Virus record (IMG/VR): IMGVR_UViG_3300032087_001066
Coordinates: 1 to 26,292 of that record
DNA from: a virus
Length of the DNA stretch: 26,292 bases
Direction: 5' to 3' (one strand)
Shown in pieces: positions 21,789-26,292 of the stretch. How positions within the stretch are numbered: the stretch's first letter is position 1; each line of letters starts with the position of its first letter. Under the pieces are notes generated by a model, which did not search any database, was not told the DNA's origin, and worked only from the letters and a program-made list of their open reading frames with translations. The position numbers and the translations under genes are program-made.

Positions 21789-21927
21789 CCGAGTACTAGA
21801 TCATATTTTACACAACGAAATGGATGGTGAGATTGACGACGAAAATGAACACTTTGAGTTGTACGCCATGCTTACAAACCTAAGAGAAAAATTAAGGGAG
21901 GAAGAAACCTATGAATGGAATAACTGA
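21763..21927 (+). CDS. Small acidic helical protein, 54 aa (paralogue of the 65-aa ORF at 20772)
   Basis: This ORF starts inside the end of the methyltransferase-like gene (26-nt overlap) and ends inside the next ORF. The product, MRETIAHINRVLDHILHNEM then DGEIDDENEHFELYAMLTNL and REKLREEETYEWNN, aligns with the 65-aa protein at 20772 around NEMDGEID...FELY..L..LREKL. The similarity at matching positions of a non-repetitive sequence supports both being real. Its 3' end supplies the GGGAGG ribosome-binding site (21896-21901) of the following gene. Function unknown. Confidence 0.6.
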   Translation: MRETIAHINRVLDHILHNEMDGEIDDENEHFELYAMLTNLREKLREEETYEWNN

Positions 21928-22168
21928 CTATAAAATTAGAGGAGGAGAACAAGGTGTGTTGTACGCCATGTTTGAGGAAGACACTAGAATCTTAAAGACT
22001 TACCAACCTAATCTTTTCTGTATTGAGACAGCTATGGGTTTAAGAGCTGAAGACTTGATCAAGGGCGTGCCTTTACATCGTGGATTTGGCGATAACGCTA
22101 CTGTATCCACTCAACGCTTGGTAAAGATCAAGATAGAATCTGTTGAATATTTGGAGGAAGAAAAGTGA
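21911..22168 (+). CDS. Small hypothetical protein, 85 aa
   Basis: A strong ribosome-binding site, GGGAGG (21896-21901), stands 9 nt before the ATG. The 85-residue product begins MNGITDYKIRGGEQGVLYAM and contains TYQPNLFCIETAMGLRAEDL and KGVPLHRGFGDNATVSTQRL, ending in an acidic EYLEEEK. It looks like a small mixed alpha/beta domain with a Gly-rich loop. No family is recognised. The start overlaps the 54-aa ORF and the end overlaps the next GTG-start ORF, so it belongs to a chain of coupled genes leading to the RNA polymerase. Confidence 0.65.
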   Translation: MNGITDYKIRGGEQGVLYAMFEEDTRILKTYQPNLFCIETAMGLRAEDLIKGVPLHRGFGDNATVSTQRLVKIKIESVEYLEEEK

Positions 22169-22320
22169 GAGGAGTAAACTACGATAACTGGCTTACGTCT
22201 TTCCTTGATTACGAGGACTACGATGACATGACTGAAGAGGAGATCGAACAACTGGAAAAGGAGAAGCGTGACTGGTTCGAAGAACGTGACCTTTGGGAAC
22301 TGTATGACGGAAATCTCTGA
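22165..22320 (+). CDS. Acidic 51-aa protein with a GTG start
   Basis: No ATG-started frame covers this stretch, but GTG at 22165 is preceded by GGAGGAAG (22152-22159) at 5 nt, the best ribosome-binding site of the region. The 51-residue product is very acidic: VNYDNWLTSFLDYEDYDDMT, then EEEIEQLEKEKRDWFEERDL and WELYDGNL. It overlaps the previous stop by 4 nt (GTGA) and the next ORF by 17 nt. The composition recalls DNA-mimic or enzyme-inhibitor proteins of phages, such as T7 Ocr in charge only, but there is no sequence evidence for that role. Confidence 0.58.
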   Translation: MRGVNYDNWLTSFLDYEDYDDMTEEEIEQLEKEKRDWFEERDLWELYDGNL

Positions 22321-22504
22321 AGACGAAGCTTATTCGCTTCACGAACTGGTTAACTTGGGGTATGACTGGTTCTGGAATCAAAACGAACTGACTGTCAACA
22401 GAAAGGGTGAGGTCGTCCGATCCGACACACCCAGAGTTCGTCCCAAGACGTGGTTTAATTACATTAACGAGGAAGGAGAAAGACTTACGGATAAATGTCC
22501 ATAG
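22304..22504 (+). CDS. Small hypothetical protein, 66 aa
   Basis: The ATG at 22304 gives a 66-residue product; a GTG at 22268 with AAGGAG upstream would add 12 residues and cannot be excluded. The protein begins MTEISEDEAYSLHELVNLGY and continues DWFWNQNELTVNRKGEVVRS, ending with a PKTWFNYINEEGERLTDKCP segment. It is rich in Trp, Tyr and acidic residues and may be a small beta-rich fold. No family recognised. Its stop overlaps the RNA polymerase start by 10 nt, so it is likely made with the polymerase. Confidence 0.58.
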   Translation: MTEISEDEAYSLHELVNLGYDWFWNQNELTVNRKGEVVRSDTPRVRPKTWFNYINEEGERLTDKCP

Positions 22505-24804
22505 AAAGTGAAATGAAAGCGTGGGGTAAAGCAACCTACCGCAAGTTCCAACAGTATTACCGACAAAACGAACGTGGTAGTGAGACGGCAAGCAGTAAAA
22601 GAATACTTGACCGAATGGCTCCGAAGCTTGCCCAACCTGTTGAAGACTTCTTCAATCGTTTTGTTCAGGACGACAGTCCGTCGATGCCAATATGGTTGAC
22701 GTTCATTTGTGATTTGCATCCACAGGTTGTCGCACACCTTGGATTGAAGGCAATGCTTAACTATGTTGTCAGTTGTAATAACTTTAATCGCTTGGCTTTT
22801 ATGGTAGGTCGGGAGTACGAGTCCATATGCCGTCGTCAGGTAGCGGAGGAAACGGTATCGAAGAATCAGATGTACGACGTCAAGCTGCAACGTGACCGTA
22901 ACCAACGAATAAGAAAGTTCTATAACGTAACCAAGAACCACAAGCGTTTCGAATGCTGGCAGAAAAGACACAAGATAGCTTTGGGAGCGTGGTTGTTGGG
23001 GGAGATCAGACGGCACACTGGACTTATTGAGATACGGACCGAAAGGATAGGGAAGAAACAACGACGGGTCGTAAACCTGACTGCTGAGTTCAGTGATTGG
23101 GTACGTCGTTTTGATGCTTGGCGAGAGGTTGCTGATCCGATACGCATGGCATTACCTCACCGTCCGAGAGAATGGGTGGACTATAATACTGGAGGATACG
23201 AAAGCTTCAAGGACACGTTTGTCAATAACCGTCCGAACGTAGACGACTACAAGTTCTTGGGTATGCAAAGAATGTACACGTCCGTAAACAACGTTCAACG
23301 AGTAGCTTGGCAGATAAACACGCAAGTGTTGGAAGTTGCACAACGGTTATGGGACAACGGACGACTGCCCAACTACGCAGAAGTACCCTTGCAACCGTAC
23401 CTAGAGAACGGACACGAACGACCAGAAGAGTTACGTGCGTGGAAGTTTAAGCAAGACAAGATACGACGCATTAACGAAGCGAACAGATCAAAGCGTCTGG
23501 TTCACATTAAATTACTGCATCTAGCCAAGAAGTACAGTGAGTGGGATAAGATTCATTTTCCGTGCAGTATAGATTATCGTGGTCGTTTGTACTATATGCC
23601 CAGTCATCTGCACCCACAAGGTAATGACCTGTCTAGAGCTTTGTTGTTGTTTAAGAGGGGAGAACAGATCATGGACGACAACGATCTTGAACGCTTACTT
23701 GTTCACGGTGCCAATTGTTGGGGCTTGAAGGGGAGCGTTGATGAGCGTATCGAATGGGTGAGGCAGCACGAAGGATGGATACTTGAAACAGCAGAAGACC
23801 CATACACTAACGAGTGGTGGACGGACGCGAGCGAACCGTTTGGATTTCTTGCGTTTTGTTTTGAGTATCAACGATTTACAAAAGAAGGATACGGTTACGT
23901 GTCACACTTTCCAGTGCGTATGGATTGTACAAACAATGGTATGCAGATACTACACTTGTTGTTACGTGACAAGGAACTCGCCCATCACTGCAACCTAGTA
24001 CCTGACCAACCACCGGGGGATATGTACCAGTACGTTGCTGACCTTGTGTACGAAAGACTAAAGGATCAATCAAAGGAGAACTACATAGCGTCCCAGTGGT
24101 TCAAGCACGGTGTCAGTCGTAAGTTGGCAAAGCTGGCTATCATGAACAAACCATACGGACAGTCGTACTTCCATGTCTTGCAGGGTTTTCTTTATGCGAT
24201 CGGAGACAATCATCCGTTTGAAGAGGGTGAACAGATTGACGCTATCAATTACCTAGCCAAACAGTTCAACGACATAGCACGTGAGGTCTTGGTGTCTCTC
24301 GGACGTGTTCACCAATTCCTTCGTGGGTGTGCTCATGCAATAGGGAACAAGGAAATGAAGTGGACAACACCCATCGGATTCAAGGTCATACAGAACATGA
24401 CGAAGACCAAGCTTGTACGTGTACAAAGTGTGGTTGAGGACGTAAAACTTGAGTTGTCGTACAACATTGATCTTGACGAAGTCGATCCAAGACAACAGAA
24501 GAAGTGTATCACTGCTAACTTCATACACGGTTTGGATGCCAGCGTCGTTCATCGAGTCGCACATTCCATGACATTTGACATGGGATTCGTACACGATTGT
24601 TTCATATCCCACGCTTCGAACGCACGAAAGGTTCATCAAAACGTACGAGAAACATACAAGGAATTTTTTGGTTCCATTGACTTGCTTAAAGAGTTCAGAT
24701 GCGAGTTACAGAACCACCACCCGACAGTAGAACTGCCCGAACTGCCTGAACTTGGTGACCTAGACGTTACCGCAATAGATCGAGCCATGTATCTGCTGTC
24801 TTAA
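22495..24804 (+). CDS. gp1: Phage single-subunit DNA-dependent RNA polymerase (T7 gp1-like)
   Basis: The 769-residue enzyme has all core features of T7 RNA polymerase (883 aa). IDYRGRLYYMPSHLHPQGND (about 358-377) contains the GR motif before the palm. Motif A RMDCTNNGMQ carries the catalytic Asp at about 477. Motif B has Arg-xxx-Lys with Lys at about 546 and Tyr at about 554 (KLAIMNKPYG), matching T7 Lys631 and Tyr639. Motif C FVHDCFISH carries the second catalytic Asp at about 701 after His. The shorter length is mainly a reduced N-terminal domain, as in several marine relatives. The enzyme should transcribe the later genes from phage promoters. The start at 22495 lacks a close ribosome-binding site and overlaps the previous ORF; ATG 22513 is an alternative. 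Confidence 0.97.
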   Translation: MSIESEMKAWGKATYRKFQQYYRQNERGSETASSKRILDRMAPKLAQPVEDFFNRFVQDDSPSMPIWLTFICDLHPQVVAHLGLKAMLNYVVSCNNFNRLAFMVGREYESICRRQVAEETVSKNQMYDVKLQRDRNQRIRKFYNVTKNHKRFECWQKRHKIALGAWLLGEIRRHTGLIEIRTERIGKKQRRVVNLTAEFSDWVRRFDAWREVADPIRMALPHRPREWVDYNTGGYESFKDTFVNNRPNVDDYKFLGMQRMYTSVNNVQRVAWQINTQVLEVAQRLWDNGRLPNYAEVPLQPYLENGHERPEELRAWKFKQDKIRRINEANRSKRLVHIKLLHLAKKYSEWDKIHFPCSIDYRGRLYYMPSHLHPQGNDLSRALLLFKRGEQIMDDNDLERLLVHGANCWGLKGSVDERIEWVRQHEGWILETAEDPYTNEWWTDASEPFGFLAFCFEYQRFTKEGYGYVSHFPVRMDCTNNGMQILHLLLRDKELAHHCNLVPDQPPGDMYQYVADLVYERLKDQSKENYIASQWFKHGVSRKLAKLAIMNKPYGQSYFHVLQGFLYAIGDNHPFEEGEQIDAINYLAKQFNDIAREVLVSLGRVHQFLRGCAHAIGNKEMKWTTPIGFKVIQNMTKTKLVRVQSVVEDVKLELSYNIDLDEVDPRQQKKCITANFIHGLDASVVHRVAHSMTFDMGFVHDCFISHASNARKVHQNVRETYKEFFGSIDLLKEFRCELQNHHPTVELPELPELGDLDVTAIDRAMYLLS

Positions 24805-24824
24805 CAATACCAAATAAACTAATA

Positions 24825-25460
24825 ATGAGTATAAAATCACGAAAGAAACACGACATAATAAAAGTCAAGGGAGTCACCAGATACTGCCATCTCAACGCAC
24901 CGAACAAGAAGTTTGAACCAGAGTACGGAGCTTACACTTGTGACCTTGTTGTTGATAAGGATCAAGCGGAGATGATTAAGAACACGTTGCGTCCGTTGTA
25001 CGAGGAGGAACTTAAGACTGTCAAAGAGGAGAACCCAAACAAGAAGAAGATCATGCAGCGGGACTTTCCGATTGAAGAGAGTGAGGATGGGATCGTCGTT
25101 AAGTCAAAGTTAAAAGCTGGTGGTCGTCGTAAGGATGGCAGTGAATATAAACTGTCTATCGCTTTGTACGATGCCCAAGGTAAACCACTACCCGAAGACG
25201 TACAGGTGTGGGGTGGTAGTAAGGTAAACCTTGCGTTCCGTCCGAAGTTCTACTACGTGCCATCGCTTGGCTTTGGTGTGTCATTTGAACTACAAGCTGT
25301 GCAAGTGCTTGAGCTGAAGAATGGTGGTGTCAATGGACCCAGTGCAGAAGCCTTTGGTTTTACCAGTGAAGAAGGTTACGTAGCTAATGGCGGTGAAACT
25401 CTTGATCAAGCATTCGATGCGGAAGAAGACAACTCGGAAGAAATCACAGCGAACTTCTAA
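24825..25460 (+). CDS. gp2.5: Single-stranded DNA-binding protein (T7 gp2.5-like)
   Basis: The 211-residue product, against 232 in T7, lies between RNA polymerase and endonuclease I, the gp2.5 position. It begins with a basic KSRKKHDIIKVKGVTRYCHL, has a beta-rich OB-fold-type core with YGAYTCDLVVDKDQAEMI and QVWGGSKVNLAFRPKFYYVP, and ends in an acidic tail whose last residue is Phe (AEEDNSEEITANF). A terminal aromatic after an acidic tail is the feature by which T7 gp2.5 contacts polymerase and helicase. It coats ssDNA during replication and recombination. The leader ACTAATA before ATG lacks a Shine-Dalgarno sequence. The next gene starts 44 nt before its end. Confidence 0.85.
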   Translation: MSIKSRKKHDIIKVKGVTRYCHLNAPNKKFEPEYGAYTCDLVVDKDQAEMIKNTLRPLYEEELKTVKEENPNKKKIMQRDFPIEESEDGIVVKSKLKAGGRRKDGSEYKLSIALYDAQGKPLPEDVQVWGGSKVNLAFRPKFYYVPSLGFGVSFELQAVQVLELKNGGVNGPSAEAFGFTSEEGYVANGGETLDQAFDAEEDNSEEITANF

Positions 25461-25929
25461 CAATAGATACAGGAGCGGTTTCGAAAGTAAATTAGCACAC
25501 CAGCTTAAACGTAGTGGCGTTGACTTTGAGTACGAGACATTAACTATTGAATATCAACGACTTAGCGCATACACTCCCGACTTCATACTTCCCAACGGCA
25601 TCATCATAGAAGCCAAGGGAGTATGGACGGTGGAGGACCGTGCTAAACACTTGCTTGTACGTGAGCAACACCCACATCTAGATATACGGATGGTGTTCAT
25701 GCAAGCAAGTAACAAGATAAACAAACGAAGCAAGACTACGTACGCTATGTGGTGTGAGAAGAAGGGAATTAAATATGCAGATAAAGTTATACCTAAGTCA
25801 TGGCTTTCACAGAAACGCACCAACCGTGTAGTGTCTGCGGGTCGAGTGACGCTAGATCAGTCAACGATGACGGAAGCTCCTATTGTTTCAGTTGTCACAG
25901 TTATAGTGGAGGACGAGGAAGAGGAATGA
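25417..25929 (+). CDS. gp3: Endonuclease I, Holliday-junction resolvase (T7 gp3-like)
   Basis: From the ATG at 25417 the product is 170 residues (T7 gp3 149). It has the PD-(D/E)XK-type site of T7 endonuclease I: Glu23 in RSGFESKL, then Asp55, Glu65 and Lys67 in YTPDFILPNGIIIEAKG, three of them at the same numbers as in T7. KHLLVREQHPHLDIRMVF and EKKGIKYADKVIPKSWL also match T7. The enzyme resolves branched DNA and breaks host DNA. An earlier in-frame ATG at 25387 lies inside the ssb gene and adds sequence with no match. The last 43 codons are unlike T7 gp3; they lie over the primase zinc-binding domain read in another frame, which explains the odd Val-rich, Glu-ended tail. Confidence 0.93.
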   Translation: MRKKTTRKKSQRTSNNRYRSGFESKLAHQLKRSGVDFEYETLTIEYQRLSAYTPDFILPNGIIIEAKGVWTVEDRAKHLLVREQHPHLDIRMVFMQASNKINKRSKTTYAMWCEKKGIKYADKVIPKSWLSQKRTNRVVSAGRVTLDQSTMTEAPIVSVVTVIVEDEEEE

Positions 25930-26292
25930 GTGAACCAACACCGAGAGAGTTCCTTACTGGAGAGCCTAAAGCGATAGCCAGACGCAACCTGACGGAAGAC
26001 ACGTGTCGGAAGTGGGGATACTGGGTTGGTCGTGTGAATGGTGAGGACGTACAGATAGCTAACTATAAGACACGAGACGGCAAGCCCGTTGCACAGAAGA
26101 TCAGATACGCTAATAAATCGTTCAGTGTTCGTGGTGAGTTGATAGGACTGTACGGTCAGCACCTGTGGAAAGAGAAGGGTCGTCGTGTTGTTGTCACCGA
26201 GGGAGAGATAGATGCGTTGTCAGTATCTCAAGCAATGGACAACAGATACCCAGTCGTCAGTGTACCGAACGGAGCAAGTGCTGCAAAGAAAC
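25800..26292 (+). CDS. gp4: Primase-helicase, N-terminal part (T7 gp4-like), runs off the window
   Basis: The frame opens at the ATG at 25800, six bases after an in-frame stop, and stays open to the window end (164 codons). It begins with a Cys4 zinc-binding domain: CSVCGSSD (Cys10, Cys13) and YCFSC (Cys29, Cys32), with the same 15-residue gap between the pairs as T7 gp4. After a Gly-Arg linker come LTEDTCRKWGYWVGRVNGED and the TOPRIM start VVVTEGEIDALSV (Glu134, Asp138), then GASAAKK as in T7. An internal ATG at 25926 (residue 43) has GGAAGAGGA just upstream and would make a form without the zinc domain, as T7 makes gp4B beside gp4A. The first 130 nt overlap endonuclease I. The helicase half is outside the window. 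Confidence 0.9.
   Translation, partial: MAFTETHQPCSVCGSSDARSVNDDGSSYCFSCHSYSGGRGRGMSEPTPREFLTGEPKAIARRNLTEDTCRKWGYWVGRVNGEDVQIANYKTRDGKPVAQKIRYANKSFSVRGELIGLYGQHLWKEKGRRVVVTEGEIDALSVSQAMDNRYPVVSVPNGASAAKK
25914..25928 (+). promoter_or_regulatory. Ribosome-binding site for an internal primase-helicase start
   Basis: The purine-rich run CGAGGAAGAGGA sits immediately before the ATG at 25926, which also overlaps the endonuclease stop (ATGA). The upstream ATG at 25800 has no such signal. The short form is therefore expected to be translated well, and the same bases encode the acidic tail of endonuclease I and the Gly-Arg linker of the primase. Confidence 0.6.

Noticed and set aside
25387-25416. 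Upstream start for endonuclease I
   Set aside because: It lies inside the ssDNA-binding protein gene; the shorter start at 25417 puts the catalytic Asp, Glu and Lys at T7 positions.
1-26292. Prophage or temperate phage
   Set aside because: No integrase, excisionase, repressor, attachment site or flanking host gene is visible; terL joined to early genes is better explained by circular assembly.

Overview
The window is a stretch of a T7-like podovirus genome (Autographiviridae type, with its own single-subunit RNA polymerase). All supported genes lie on the + strand and are packed with stop/start overlaps of a few bases. Family assignments were made by recognising motifs and gene order by eye; no database search was run. 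The mildly AT-rich DNA and a cassette of small basic proteins of a kind I associate with marine phages suggest an aquatic host. The host cannot be named from the sequence.

Layout. (1) 1-17438 is the late module in T7 order: end of the major capsid protein (gp10), a hairpin where T7 has its Tphi terminator, tail tubular proteins gp11 and gp12, gp13- to gp16-like internal/ejection proteins, tail fibre gp17, a membrane/coiled-coil holin candidate, four tiny ORFs (three very basic), small terminase, an HNH endonuclease and large terminase. (2) 17439-18843 is mostly non-coding: about 470 nt holding a possible folded RNA, one 73-aa ORF, then about 710 nt with a 10-nt iteron array, seven copies of AACGAT/ATCGTT, a 13-nt inverted repeat and a DnaA-box-like site. 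(3) 18844-22504 is an early region of at least 16 small ORFs, including a conserved SRSGMSR/GCGMDM protein, a Cys-rich lipoprotein, a zinc-ribbon protein, a free-standing DnaA domain IV protein and a methyltransferase-like protein. (4) 22495-26292 is the start of the replication module: RNA polymerase (gp1), ssDNA-binding protein (gp2.5), endonuclease I (gp3) and the 5' part of primase-helicase (gp4).

Because terL runs directly into early genes, the sequence crosses the physical ends of a T7-type linear genome. It is therefore probably a circularised assembly with a collapsed terminal repeat, or a concatemer junction. No integrase, repressor or other lysogeny gene was seen.

Most notable: a possible origin next to early genes that include a stand-alone DnaA DNA-binding domain; a primase zinc-binding domain hidden in another frame of the endonuclease gene; carbohydrate-binding-like insertions in the tail nozzle; and an HNH nuclease with duplicated modules between terS and terL.
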